Shown: positions 21,050 through 30,406 of the stretch, piece after piece
Position numbering within the stretch: position 1 is the stretch's first letter
Layout of the letters: each line of letters begins with the position of its first letter
Position numbers and translations under genes: made by a program
Notes under the pieces: model-generated
What the model saw: the letters and a program-made list of their open reading frames with translations, nothing else
What the model was told of the DNA's origin: nothing
Database searches by the model: none
DNA from: Prochlorococcus sp. AG-402-L23
GTDB lineage: Bacteria > Cyanobacteriota > Cyanobacteriia > PCC-6307 > Cyanobiaceae
Length of the DNA: 39,657 nucleotides
Assembly (NCBI GenBank): GCA_003216635.1
Contig: QCIO01000012.1
Span: 1-39,657, forward strand
Reading direction: 5' to 3'

Positions 21050-21907
21050 ATGAGAATTAAATACCTTCACAAACTTGAATATAAATATGAAGATCCTGTT
21101 CAATTAGGCGAGCATAGATTATGTATAAAGCCAAGGTCAAATGGCTTCCAAAAACTAAAGAATTTTGAATTAAAAATAACCCCAGACCCAGAAATTATTT
21201 ATCCATTACTTGCTGCCAGCGGAGAAGAGATTAATAGAATCAGATTCAATGGATTAACAGATAATTTAATCATTGAATCAATCAGCGAAGTTGAAACTAT
21301 TAAACATCCAAACATTATTGATGGAGTTAAAAATAGAGATTTAACATTACCTTTTTGTAGAAGCATTATTAACAGAGATTTACAGGGAGCATTAGAGGGA
21401 TGGATGCCAAATGGTCAACACGATCCCTCTGCTGTAGAACTTGCTCAAGAAGCCTTAGCAGGAAGCATTAATAACGCATTATCATTTACCTACCAGCTAA
21501 TAGAGATTATTCAAGATCGGGTTAAATATACCAAAAGACATACAGGTCCAGCATGGCCCGCTAGTAGAACACTTAGAGAACGTATAGGTTCATGCAGAGA
21601 TTTAGCAATGCTGATGGTTGAAGCTTGCAGGTCTATAGGTATCCCAAGTAGATTTGTAAGTGGTTATCATTTTGAAGATCCGTTACCCTCTGAGTTGGAT
21701 TTACACGCCTGGGCTGAATTATATATTCCAGGTGCTGGCTGGAGAGGTTTTGATCCAAGCGGAAAAGGATTAATAGATGATAGATATTTAACATTGGTAT
21801 CCTCTTCAAAATCTAATTTAACCTCTGTAATTACAGGAAACTTTATAGGAAAAAATAATTTAGAAAATACTTTATCTTGGGAAATCAAACCTCTTGAAAT
21901 TAAATAA
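21050..21907 (+). CDS. Transglutaminase-like protease/ligase domain protein
   Basis: The 285-residue protein has an N-terminal beta domain (about residues 1-80: MRIKYLHKLEYKYEDPVQLG) and a transglutaminase-like core with a complete triad: C182 in GSCRDLAMLM, H219 in DLHAWAELY, and D235 in GFDPSGKG. It may hydrolyse or form peptide amide bonds. It follows the alpha-E gene by 11 bases, completing a three-gene cassette that recurs in many bacteria. The natural substrate is unknown, but the set suggests making and breaking of an amide-linked modification. Confidence 0.9.
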   Translation: MRIKYLHKLEYKYEDPVQLGEHRLCIKPRSNGFQKLKNFELKITPDPEIIYPLLAASGEEINRIRFNGLTDNLIIESISEVETIKHPNIIDGVKNRDLTLPFCRSIINRDLQGALEGWMPNGQHDPSAVELAQEALAGSINNALSFTYQLIEIIQDRVKYTKRHTGPAWPASRTLRERIGSCRDLAMLMVEACRSIGIPSRFVSGYHFEDPLPSELDLHAWAELYIPGAGWRGFDPSGKGLIDDRYLTLVSSSKSNLTSVITGNFIGKNNLENTLSWEIKPLEIK

Positions 21908-22032
21908 AACTAAATTTTTAATCTTTTAAAATAAAGAAAAAATATAAATAATAATATGTTTCCTTTTTAGTGTTAATTGATACGTTCTTAGATATATATA
22001 TCTGTTTTCATTTGTTTAATATTTAAAGAAAA

Positions 22033-22554
22033 TTGAACTCAAGTTTAGAAATTCCAGTTATCAAATCAAATAAATCAAAAATGTTTGAATTGATAAGTTA
22101 TGAAAAATTTCGCGATACAAAAGATGTTAGATTTTTTGATATTAGTGTTAATGAATCAAATTATAGAGATCTAGTTATTCACAGTGGTCCTGCGGTTAGT
22201 CCTCCAAATGATCAAGATTTTAATAATTGGCAATTTTACATTCATCACAATCAAGAGGATAATCTATTAGCTATCTCTGGGGGTAGAACATTTTTTCTTG
22301 TCAATTTTGGCTGGGATTATCCATTTTATAAAGTTAGATTAGAATCTTGCGGATATATTTTAAGGATACCTAGAGGAACTTTTCATAGATCGGTATCTGA
22401 CGAAAACGGTTCCATCGTTTTAAATCAAGCCATTAGAGATGAAGGAGGTACAGTTGAATCTGAATTCAAGGTTACGAATAGCAAAGATAACAAAAAGCTT
22501 CTAGATTGTATAACCAATCTAGAACCTAGATTTAAAATTTATAGTGTTAAATAA
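22033..22554 (+). CDS. Cupin-like protein (173 aa)
   Basis: The frame opens at a TTG at 22033; ATG 22081 (MFELISYEKF) is a likely alternative start that would give 157 residues. The body has beta-rich segments typical of a cupin-like jelly roll: WQFYIHHNQEDNLLAISGGR, then GWDYPFYKVRLES, and RIPRGTFHRSVSDENGSIV with His residues that could bind metal. No closer family is evident. It starts about 125 bases after the transglutaminase gene and may be a separate unit. Confidence 0.6.
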   Translation: MNSSLEIPVIKSNKSKMFELISYEKFRDTKDVRFFDISVNESNYRDLVIHSGPAVSPPNDQDFNNWQFYIHHNQEDNLLAISGGRTFFLVNFGWDYPFYKVRLESCGYILRIPRGTFHRSVSDENGSIVLNQAIRDEGGTVESEFKVTNSKDNKKLLDCITNLEPRFKIYSVK

Positions 22555-22637
22555 TCTTAAAAAGGAGTTCCAAATTTATATATCAATTTTAAAAATTATC
22601 TAATTGTTATAAAATAAAAATACTCAAATTTTTTTAT

Positions 22638-23156
22638 ATGAAATTTTTTAGGTTTTTAAGATATTTTTTATGCATAACTTTTTCTTTCTTGGTTTTATCC
22701 TCTCCAGTTTTTGCTGGGGCGAATGTTGCTGTTAAGGGCGAAGGAGATGAAGTCCCAAGTTATGTAAGATCTAATATTACAGGATTTGATTTCCATGGAG
22801 AGGATCTTCATTTATCTTCTATAGCTGGAGCAGTTGCTAGAGACGCAGATTTTAGTGATGTTGATTTACATGGGACAACCTTAACCCTATCTGATTTAAA
22901 AGGTTCTAATTTAAATGGAATCGACCTGACCGATACTCTTTCTGATCGAGTTAATTTCCAAAAAACAGATCTTAGAAATGCTGTTTTAATAAATATGATC
23001 GCATCAGGTAGCAGTTTTGCAGGAGCTCAAATAGAAGGAGCAGATTTTTCTTACGCTATTCTTGACAGCGAAGATCAAAGAAATCTTTGCGAAATTGCTG
23101 ATGGGATCAATCCAACAACAGGCGTTTCAACAAGAGAAAGTCTTGAGTGTAGTTAG
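22638..23156 (+). CDS. Secreted pentapeptide-repeat protein
   Basis: The 172-residue precursor has a signal peptide (residues 1-26, ending SPVFA) and then a run of A(D/N)LxX-type pentapeptide repeats at about residues 54-143, such as [30 protein letters not shown] and ADFSYAILD. These fold into a right-handed beta helix. Two Cys at the C-terminus (NLCEIADG and LECS) suggest a disulfide. Thylakoid-lumen pentapeptide proteins are common in cyanobacteria, with unknown roles. Export across the membrane is inferred from the signal peptide. Confidence 0.85.
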   Translation: MKFFRFLRYFLCITFSFLVLSSPVFAGANVAVKGEGDEVPSYVRSNITGFDFHGEDLHLSSIAGAVARDADFSDVDLHGTTLTLSDLKGSNLNGIDLTDTLSDRVNFQKTDLRNAVLINMIASGSSFAGAQIEGADFSYAILDSEDQRNLCEIADGINPTTGVSTRESLECS

Positions 23157-23163
23157 AACAAAA

Positions 23164-23517
23164 TTATAAGTAAACTTTTTTTCCATTATTAAATTTATAA
23201 ATCCTTTGTTCCTCATCTTGAAAAATCATTTCACCATTTAATTTAGATTTCTTAAATTTTGAAAGCCTTGCTCTATGAATATTGGATTTTCTATTAATAT
23301 TATCTTCGTTATCATAACTCCCAATATAGATATTTATATCAGGGTTTGAAAAGGTTTTTTCGGCCTCTCTTAAAAAGATTCTTTCAATATTTGTTTGAGA
23401 GCTCTGATGTTTATTTTTAAATTTATCTAATTTTAAGTTCTTTGGTTTTTTAGATTTAATTTTTTTGTAGACCAAAAAAATAACCCCCAAAATTAGTAAA
23501 ACTAAAAATATATTCAT
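23164..23517 (-). CDS. Hypothetical membrane-anchored protein (117 aa)
   Basis: Residues 1-18 form a single membrane helix (MNIFLVLLILGVIFLVYK), followed by a strongly basic, soluble region. The C-terminus (GEMIFQDEEQRIYKFNNGKK) resembles a small beta-hairpin domain. The anchor would place the basic domain in the cytoplasm. It starts 3 bases after the stop of the upstream 63-aa gene and is probably co-transcribed with it. Family unknown. Confidence 0.6.
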   Translation of the reverse strand: MNIFLVLLILGVIFLVYKKIKSKKPKNLKLDKFKNKHQSSQTNIERIFLREAEKTFSNPDINIYIGSYDNEDNINRKSNIHRARLSKFKKSKLNGEMIFQDEEQRIYKFNNGKKVYL

Positions 23518-23520
23518 TAA

Positions 23521-23712
23521 CTATTTAATTTTTATTTTAATATCTAAGCCTAAGTTACTTTTAGTAGTTAATATTTCTTTTTTTAAGATTCCATAAGTAA
23601 AAATTCTAGATAAAGTTTTTAAAGATTTAAAAACTAAAAAAACAGTAAATAAAAAGAAAATAATAAGGTTTTCTACAAGGATATTTTTATTTTTATTATC
23701 TAAGTTGCTCAT
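23521..23712 (-). CDS. Small membrane protein (63 aa)
   Basis: The 63-residue protein has one membrane helix at about residues 14-31, flanked by polar N-terminal (MSNLDNKNKNILVEN) and basic C-terminal parts, ending GLDIKIKIK. It lies between the sugar kinase gene (16 bases upstream) and the 117-aa gene (3 bases downstream), in a likely three-gene operon. Function unknown. Confidence 0.55.
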   Translation of the reverse strand: MSNLDNKNKNILVENLIIFFLFTVFLVFKSLKTLSRIFTYGILKKEILTTKSNLGLDIKIKIK

Positions 23713-23728
23713 GTAAGAGTTAATTCAA

Positions 23729-24598
23729 TTATTTTTCATCATTATTTGCATATGGGCCGAAAAATTCACTAGCGTCTCTTCCCATTACTTTAGCAAGATT
23801 TAAAATTTTATCTATATCCCATTTAGAAGCCATTCCATAAAGAATACCAGCAGCAAAAGAATCGCCACATCCATAAGAATCAACCTTTATTTTCTTGTTT
23901 TTAAGAGCCTTATATCTTCCTCCTGGAAATATTACACCTCCCTTCTCTCCTTCGGTTTTAATAATATATTTGGGTTTTAACGATAAATCAGAAAAAGAAA
24001 AAACTTCCCCTGGATCAAGATTACTGCCTATTAATACATCTAAAAGGACATTCGATTTATTAATTGTATTTAATCCCACTCTTGGTGTGGTACAAAGTAT
24101 TGAAGCTGATCTAGCCATTTTAAAAATCTCTGAATCAGATGCAGTAATAAAAATTCCGTCCATTTTTTTTAAAATGTTCCATTCTAATTTGTCTTTATGA
24201 GTTGGAGCTAACCTTTCTCCAATAACTGTTATTGCTCTTTCCCCTTGAGAGTCAATTAAACTAAATCCTCTTCTAGTAGGTTTATCACGCCAAGCTACAT
24301 GCAACTTAATTCCCATATTTGTGAGAATCTTGAAACACTTATCTCCATAATCATCATTACCTAATGACGTAAAAAAATGAATTTGATTTAAAGTTAAATC
24401 AGAAAGTATTTTCGAAATAATTGAGCCACCACCAGCTGGATACTCAAGGGACTTTTCAGAATGAGAAATGACTCCGGGTTTTGGTAATTGATCGACCTTT
24501 AAGAAATTTATCCACTCAACATGACCAACAACAGCAAAATTTAAATTTCCTTTTTTAAATTTATAGTCTTCAACTTTTTTATTCTTTTCAACAACCAT
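23729..24598 (-). CDS. PfkB-family sugar kinase
   Basis: The 289-residue ribokinase-fold protein has the substrate-side GGG motif (YPAGGGSIISKILSDL, residues 53-68) and the PfkB signature 2 at 240-246 (DSYGCGD), with D246 as the catalytic base, followed by SFAAGILYGM. A Cys replaces the usual Ala in the GAGD motif. The likely reaction is ATP-dependent phosphorylation of a sugar or nucleoside; the substrate cannot be read from sequence. It heads a possible operon with two small membrane protein genes. Confidence 0.85.
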   Translation of the reverse strand: MVVEKNKKVEDYKFKKGNLNFAVVGHVEWINFLKVDQLPKPGVISHSEKSLEYPAGGGSIISKILSDLTLNQIHFFTSLGNDDYGDKCFKILTNMGIKLHVAWRDKPTRRGFSLIDSQGERAITVIGERLAPTHKDKLEWNILKKMDGIFITASDSEIFKMARSASILCTTPRVGLNTINKSNVLLDVLIGSNLDPGEVFSFSDLSLKPKYIIKTEGEKGGVIFPGGRYKALKNKKIKVDSYGCGDSFAAGILYGMASKWDIDKILNLAKVMGRDASEFFGPYANNDEK

Positions 24599-24639
24599 AA
24601 GCTTTAAAATACTATTATTAAAAGAAATATTTTTGACTA

Positions 24640-25008
24640 GTGAATTCCTTTAACATTTTAAAAGATAATAAACAGATACTATCTTATCTTTACCTTTTTC
24701 TATCAATTTTGGGTGCGGTCCTGCCAATGATGGCGAATTTCGAATTTGCTAGAGAATATGGAAATAGCTTTGATATAAATAACTTCATTTCTTTAGCTAA
24801 TGCCAACCCTGCAGCTCAATCAATCTCTAGAGATTTATTAGTAGGAGCAAGTGCTATTTTTATATGGATAGTAACTGAATCAAAAAAATTGAATATCAAG
24901 AACATGTGGGTTATTTATATTGGGACTTTTCTCATAGCATTTGCATTTTCTGCACCTTTTTTCTTATTTCTAAGAGAGAGAAGAATTATTGAATTAGAAA
25001 AAAGTTAA
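24640..25008 (+). CDS. DUF2834-family membrane protein, GTG start
   Basis: The 122-residue protein starts at GTG 24640 and has three membrane segments: about residues 14-33, 66-80 and 91-110. Between the first two it has NFEFAREYGNSFDINNFISL, typical of DUF2834 proteins of bacteria. No function is known. It starts 41 bases from the start of the divergent sugar kinase gene and ends 15 bases from the convergent end of the MFS gene. Confidence 0.7.
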   Translation: MNSFNILKDNKQILSYLYLFLSILGAVLPMMANFEFAREYGNSFDINNFISLANANPAAQSISRDLLVGASAIFIWIVTESKKLNIKNMWVIYIGTFLIAFAFSAPFFLFLRERRIIELEKS

Positions 25009-25023
25009 ATATTTAAAGATTAA

Positions 25024-26253
25024 TTAAAATAATCTCTTAAATAGAATTGCAAATAAAATAAAGCAAGAACATGAAATGGAAAGCCAGATTATTGAAGCAT
25101 ACCCAAATATATCTAATATGCGTCCCGAAATAAATGGTCCAAAAAAATAACCCATAGCGAAACATTGTGATAGTAAAGCAAGTGCAAAACCTTTTTTATT
25201 TGAAGGAGCTATTCTGAAAACAACATCTGTTGATGTTGGAAGAAATGAAGCAGTGCCTAAACTTACTAATATCAATGAAAAAGAAATTAAATAAAAAGCT
25301 GGGATATTTAAATAACTAGAAATAAATAATAAAAATGAAGCGAAAGAGAAATTAATTAAACTAAATTTCAATCCAAATAATCTTTCTTTCTTTGATATCC
25401 AATAACCTACAGGCCATTGTAAAAACAACAATAAAATTAATTGAATTGAAATTATAAGGCTAGTAATTTCTTTACTTATCGCATTCCGATATACTCCACC
25501 TTTAACAAGATCCAAAGGCAAAGTTACTTGAATCAAAGCTAAAGAAGTAGTTATCAAACAAATAGATAAAATTATTATTGTTGAATTTTTATTCCATTTC
25601 AATTGTTCCTGATTAATTGGAACTACTAATTTTTTTTGGAATTTTTCTAAGTTTCTTTTAATAGAAGAACTATTTCTTGATATTAAATATGTGATAACTA
25701 ACATGCAAAATATATCATTAATAAAAATTGATTTGAAATACAAAAAATTAGTCATAAACCCCCCTAAGAATACCCCTAGAAATATTCCTAAAGCCTCCGA
25801 ACTTCTAACAAGAGAATAAGCTTTCCGTGTATCGATCGGATGGCAAAAATAGGGCACGCCAAACTCTGCAGCAGGCCAATATATTCCAGCAGCCGCCCCA
25901 ACAAATGATTGTCCAATTATGTAAAAAAAAGTATCTCTTGAAAAAATGAGGCATAAACTAGCTGCAATACTTAGTATTGATGAAGTAACTATTGGAATTT
26001 GTATTTCCCCTGTTTTATTTAAATAATTACCTGTAAAGAGTCTTGTTACGGTGCCAATTATTGCTGATATGGTAAAGCCCAAGCCAATATCTGTTGCTGA
26101 AAAGCCAATATTATTAAAAATGAGTGATGTTAAATAAATAACACCTCCTGCACCAAATGCAGCGTAAAATCTTATCTTGGTTATTAACCTCAAATGATAT
26201 GGAAATTGAATCCACCAATTTTTGCTAATTTGAAAACTATTTGGACTAATCAC
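25024..26253 (-). CDS. MFS transporter, GTG start
   Basis: The 409-residue protein has about 12 membrane helices with the major facilitator layout. Typical marks are GLGFTISAIIGTVTRLFTGN near the second and third helices, a charged central loop (RNSSSIKRNLEKFQKKL, about residues 193-209), and PVGYWISKKERLFGLK near helix 8-9. It is likely an efflux or uptake carrier of unknown substrate. Its GTG start (complement of 26251-26253) lies 2 bases from the GTG start of the divergent hydrolase gene, so its promoter must lie inside that gene. Confidence 0.85.
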   Translation of the reverse strand: MISPNSFQISKNWWIQFPYHLRLITKIRFYAAFGAGGVIYLTSLIFNNIGFSATDIGLGFTISAIIGTVTRLFTGNYLNKTGEIQIPIVTSSILSIAASLCLIFSRDTFFYIIGQSFVGAAAGIYWPAAEFGVPYFCHPIDTRKAYSLVRSSEALGIFLGVFLGGFMTNFLYFKSIFINDIFCMLVITYLISRNSSSIKRNLEKFQKKLVVPINQEQLKWNKNSTIIILSICLITTSLALIQVTLPLDLVKGGVYRNAISKEITSLIISIQLILLLFLQWPVGYWISKKERLFGLKFSLINFSFASFLLFISSYLNIPAFYLISFSLILVSLGTASFLPTSTDVVFRIAPSNKKGFALALLSQCFAMGYFFGPFISGRILDIFGYASIIWLSISCSCFILFAILFKRLF

Positions 26254-26255
26254 AA

Positions 26256-27806
26256 GTGAAAAACTTTTTTATAATTTTTTTAGGTTTTTGTGGTTTATTT
26301 TTTTGGAAAGGTTCAAAGGCTGCAGATAAAATAAATATTAAGTTTGAAGAGATGAAAATCCCTCTTACTATAGAACAATTATCAAAATTAGAAAAATACG
26401 AAGATAATTCAACAGAATTACTAGATTGGTTAAAAAAAAATAGATTTATAAGATTTTTTGAATTATCAAAATTTTTAGAATTTCCAGTTTTCAAGGAGGA
26501 GGGAATAAATAGAGAAGTATTAAGAAGTTGGATAGGGCGTAAAATTCTTACAGAATTAAGCAAAACCATTGCAGTTCCAAATGACAATGATGGGGTAGAG
26601 ATTTATAACACTATAGAAAATTTATTAGATGAAAAAAAAGAAATTTCAACTTTAGAAATCATAAAGGCATTACCTTCAGATGAAATTTCACTAGATATAG
26701 ATAATTTAATTTTAATAATTTCATCTTGGAAAAAAGAATTATCAATGCAACAAGATCTTATTTCCAAATTAAATAATCTTGAAAGAACAAACAAAAAGAC
26801 ATACAAAAATAATGAAAAAAAATCAACTAAAGAACTCATAAAGATAAATAAAAAAATTTATGCTTCTCACCGGGTAAAACCTTTTGAAATTGAAATATGG
26901 AAAAACAAAAAATTAAATAATGATAAAGAACTAATAATTTTTATGCCAGGACTTGGAGGCGAAATTAATAATTTCAAATGGATAGGCAACGAATTGTCTA
27001 GAAGAGGTTGGCCAATATTATTCATAGATCATAGAGGAAGTAATTTAGAATCATTCATAGATGTACTCGAAGGTAAGGAAACAATACCAGGGAGTGCTGA
27101 CTTTTTCTTATATAGAATTAAGGATTTAGATGCTGTCTTAAAAGCTCATGAGAATGGGGAATTTGGTTTACCTAATAATTCTTATATCTTAATGGGGCAT
27201 TCACTTGGTGCTTTAATAGCACTTTTATATGAAGGTAACAAACCAACTGATCAACTTAAGGACAGATGTGATTCTGCTTTAAAAGATTTCGCAGTAACAA
27301 ATTTATCAAAACTACTTCAATGTCAATTAAGCGAAATTCCATTCTCTGATAAAAATAATTCTAAAAAGGCAAGTGCAATAATAGGATTTAATTCTTTTGG
27401 TAGTTTACTATGGCCAAAAGAAAATAGTTCTGGCATTAAAAAACCAACTCTTCTAATAGGTGGTACATATGACCTTATTACACCATTAATGAATGAACAA
27501 TTTAAAGTTTTTTCTGCTTTAAATAATCCATCAAATAGATTTCTAATTATTGAAGGAGCAAGTCATTTCTCTCCAATAAGAATTAATAATAGTTATAAAG
27601 AAAATAATGATGTCTTCAAAATAAGTGAATCTTTTATTGGTTCAGATCCAATATTAGTACAAAATTTATCTGCGAAATTAATAGTCAAATTTTTAGAAAC
27701 TATTAAGAACCAAGAAGTCCCTAAATTAATTAAAAACCAAAGAGATTTTGGACTTGATTTCCATTTTTTAGATCTTGAAACTATAAAAGAAGTTTCCAAA
27801 AATTAG
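26256..27806 (+). CDS. Secreted alpha/beta hydrolase, DUF1400-like N-terminus
   Basis: The 516-residue precursor begins with a signal peptide (residues 1-22, KNFFIIFLGFCGLFFWKGSKA). A helical DUF1400-like domain follows (about 29-170), and then an alpha/beta-hydrolase domain: PGLGGEINNFKWIGNEL at 231-247, the nucleophile elbow GHSLGA (314-319, Ser316), an acid candidate in GGTYDLITP, and a catalytic His in IEGASHFSP. It may be a periplasmic or lumenal esterase or lipase. The start is GTG 26256, 2 bases from the divergent MFS start. Its stop overlaps the convergent permease stop by 4 bases. Confidence 0.85.
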   Translation: MKNFFIIFLGFCGLFFWKGSKAADKINIKFEEMKIPLTIEQLSKLEKYEDNSTELLDWLKKNRFIRFFELSKFLEFPVFKEEGINREVLRSWIGRKILTELSKTIAVPNDNDGVEIYNTIENLLDEKKEISTLEIIKALPSDEISLDIDNLILIISSWKKELSMQQDLISKLNNLERTNKKTYKNNEKKSTKELIKINKKIYASHRVKPFEIEIWKNKKLNNDKELIIFMPGLGGEINNFKWIGNELSRRGWPILFIDHRGSNLESFIDVLEGKETIPGSADFFLYRIKDLDAVLKAHENGEFGLPNNSYILMGHSLGALIALLYEGNKPTDQLKDRCDSALKDFAVTNLSKLLQCQLSEIPFSDKNNSKKASAIIGFNSFGSLLWPKENSSGIKKPTLLIGGTYDLITPLMNEQFKVFSALNNPSNRFLIIEGASHFSPIRINNSYKENNDVFKISESFIGSDPILVQNLSAKLIVKFLETIKNQEVPKLIKNQRDFGLDFHFLDLETIKEVSKN

Positions 27807-28828
27807 TACTCTATTCGTGGATCTAAATACGCGATTAAAATATCCACAAAGAGATTTAAAGAAACTATGAGCATAGATGTAAAAATTACAATACCTTGAA
27901 CCAAGGTATAGTCTCTCTGAGAAATTGCTTCATGTAATCTTAAAGCAATACCTGGCCATGAAAAAGTTACTTCGAACAATAGAGCACCTCCTGCTAATGA
28001 GGCCATAGTCAAGCCAGAAATAGTGACAATTGGCAAAATAGCATTAGGCAATGCATGGTTTAGAAATATTTTTTTCCTTGATATTCCTCTACATATAGCA
28101 GCATTTACGTAATCACTTTTTAATGTCTTGTCCAAATTTACTCTTAATGAGCGGCTGAATATGCCACTTAATAAAAAGCCAAGGGTAATCGAAGGAAGTG
28201 CGAGATGATAAAGGCTATCTTTCAACGAAATAAAATTATTTGAAAGAATACTATCTAAAACCAGAAAACCTGTAATTTGAGGTTGTTGCTGAAATATTGG
28301 AAATCTACCTCCAATTGGGGAAATATTAAAAAATACAGAAAATAGTAATTGTGCTAACATGGCACCCCAAAAAGGAGGGATCGCATATGTAGCAATTCCT
28401 AATATTCTAGCAATATAATCAGTCTTTTTACCTCTATTTCTTAAGCCAATTAACCCCAATGGGAATCCTATTAGTGTTGCACTTAATATTGAAAAGAATC
28501 CAAGCTCAATACTTGCAGGCAATGAATTAAGAATAATATTTAGGACTGGCTTTTGGGTACTAAGAGATTGGCCAAAATCTAAGTGCAATATATTTTTAAT
28601 ATATGAAAAATATTGATTTATTAAAGGTTCATTTAGCCCCAATTTATTTCTTAGAAATTCCCTTGAAACCTCATCTGCACCAGATCCAAGTATGGCATCG
28701 ACAGGATCTCCGGGAGCAACTCTTAATAAAATAAAAACTAATGAGGAAATTATCCACAACATTATCGGTATTAATGAAATTTTTAATAAGGAATAATTTA
28801 GTAGTTTATTTAAATTTCTACTCATCAA
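27803..28828 (-). CDS. Peptide/nickel-type ABC transporter permease
   Basis: The 341-residue protein is a DppB/OppB-type permease with six membrane helices. An early segment, ILLRVAPGDPVDAILGSGAD, and the N-terminal LNEPLINQYFSYI mark the family, and the EAA-type coupling loop reads YVNAAICRGISRKKIFLNHA (about residues 240-259). It forms a channel with a DppC partner and ATPases, which are not in the window. It overlaps the start of its upstream binding-protein gene by 11 bases. Confidence 0.88.
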   Translation of the reverse strand: MMSRNLNKLLNYSLLKISLIPIMLWIISSLVFILLRVAPGDPVDAILGSGADEVSREFLRNKLGLNEPLINQYFSYIKNILHLDFGQSLSTQKPVLNIILNSLPASIELGFFSILSATLIGFPLGLIGLRNRGKKTDYIARILGIATYAIPPFWGAMLAQLLFSVFFNISPIGGRFPIFQQQPQITGFLVLDSILSNNFISLKDSLYHLALPSITLGFLLSGIFSRSLRVNLDKTLKSDYVNAAICRGISRKKIFLNHALPNAILPIVTISGLTMASLAGGALLFEVTFSWPGIALRLHEAISQRDYTLVQGIVIFTSMLIVSLNLFVDILIAYLDPRIEY

Positions 28829-30389
28829 TTAACTCAAGATCACTCAATGAAATTATTCCTGCACCATTAAAAATAGGTTTTGATATTTTATTTTGAGACC
28901 ATGCTTTTTGAGAGGATATCCAAATAGGAATATAAGGGATTGAACTTGCTGCTATTTTTTCAATTTCAACAAGTTTTTCTAATCTTTTAATTCCACTAAT
29001 TTTTTCACTCTCAAGAAATAAACTTTCCACTTTATTAGATCCCCAGAAACTACCGCTGTAGACTGATTCACCTTTTTTACATATACCATCAACTATTTCA
29101 TTACAACTTAAAAGAGGGGTTAGATAGGCTTCTGGATCTGAATAAGCTCCAGTCCAATCGAGAATAACTGCCGTATAAATTCCTAAACTTAGATTCTTAT
29201 AAACTGTTGTAGATTCAACCCCATTTAGTTCAATATCAATACAATCTTTCAAAGAATTTTTAATTTCTTCCTGCCATGTCAGAGCAATAAGCTTGTCAGC
29301 CGGTACATTCGATCTAAAAGTAAGAGGTATTTTCAGAATATTTCCATTACAATAATTTTCTTTTTGCAATAAACTTCTCGCCTCTAAATAATCATATTTA
29401 GGCCACAGTTCTTGATTATCTTTTTTTAATATCGGAGGAATAATTGATCTAGATGGCTTCCTTAATCCATAACTTATTTTCTCACTTATTAATTTTCTAT
29501 TCAGACTTTTTGCCAAAGCCAGTCTTACATTAAGATTACTCAAGGGATAAGAACTAGTTTTAAGGCTTATAAAACTTAATTCAGTAAAAGGGCTATTACC
29601 TTCATTAAACTGTTTATTTTTGCTTAGATTATTTAGACTTTTTCTCTGACTATCATCAATTGAGTTTGATAAGAGCACGTCAATTTGTTTACTTTTTAAC
29701 GCCCCAAAAAGAGATGATGAATTTGAATACCCCACAAAATTTATGCCCTTATTTAAAGGTTTTTCACCCCAATAATTCAAATGTGGATCAATTGATTGAA
29801 CTTCATTAGAAAAACTTGTCAGCAAATACTTGCCAGTACCAACAAATTTTTCATTTAGAAACTTATCAGAATATTCTTTGTAAAATGTAGGAGATATTGG
29901 AGTTAAATTTACTGATGTAAGTAAACCATTCAAAGAGCTTGATGGTTTATTCAAATTTATTATGACTGAATATTCACTTGGCGTTTCTATTGATTTAATC
30001 TTATTTCCTAAAATGTAATTCATCGTTCCAATTCTTTTGAATCTATCAAAAGAAAACTTTATTGCATTTGAGTTAAATGAAGTTCCATCGTGAAAAAAAA
30101 CATTTTTTCTTAAATTGACAATTATTTGAAGTTTATCCTTTGAAATAATTGGCATCCCCGATGCTAATTCAGGTATTAATTCACCGTTAGAATTTAATTC
30201 ATATAATGTGTCTCCTAGAGAACTGATTAATTGAATTGCTTTAAGAGTATTAGCTCTAGCTGGATCTAAAGATTCAATTTTTCCAGAACTTGCTACTATG
30301 ATTTTTTTAGATATTCTTTTTGAGCCGCAAGAAGTCTGTAAAAAAGAAATTAAAATAATAAATATTGATAAAACAACTTTTTTTTTCAT
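28818..30389 (-). CDS. Peptide-type ABC transporter binding lipoprotein
   Basis: The 523-residue protein has a lipoprotein signal peptide with lipobox LQTSC (Cys21). It is an SBP family 5 protein (DppA/OppA/NikA type): typical parts are ESLDPARANTLKAIQLI near the start, NVFFHDGTSFNSNAIKFSFDR (about residues 105-125), and LSNLNVRLALAKSLNRKLI (about 283-301). It would catch an oligopeptide or similar ligand in the periplasm. It is the first gene of a two-gene unit with the permease. Ligand specificity is unknown. Confidence 0.9.
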   Translation of the reverse strand: MKKKVVLSIFIILISFLQTSCGSKRISKKIIVASSGKIESLDPARANTLKAIQLISSLGDTLYELNSNGELIPELASGMPIISKDKLQIIVNLRKNVFFHDGTSFNSNAIKFSFDRFKRIGTMNYILGNKIKSIETPSEYSVIINLNKPSSSLNGLLTSVNLTPISPTFYKEYSDKFLNEKFVGTGKYLLTSFSNEVQSIDPHLNYWGEKPLNKGINFVGYSNSSSLFGALKSKQIDVLLSNSIDDSQRKSLNNLSKNKQFNEGNSPFTELSFISLKTSSYPLSNLNVRLALAKSLNRKLISEKISYGLRKPSRSIIPPILKKDNQELWPKYDYLEARSLLQKENYCNGNILKIPLTFRSNVPADKLIALTWQEEIKNSLKDCIDIELNGVESTTVYKNLSLGIYTAVILDWTGAYSDPEAYLTPLLSCNEIVDGICKKGESVYSGSFWGSNKVESLFLESEKISGIKRLEKLVEIEKIAASSIPYIPIWISSQKAWSQNKISKPIFNGAGIISLSDLELIDE

Positions 30390-30406
30390 GTTTTTTAAGT
30401 ACTTAA

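Noticed and set aside
26246-26587. Minus-strand frame overlapping the start of the hydrolase gene
   Set aside because: It is a reverse-frame shadow of the signal peptide and DUF1400-like region; composition is not protein-like.
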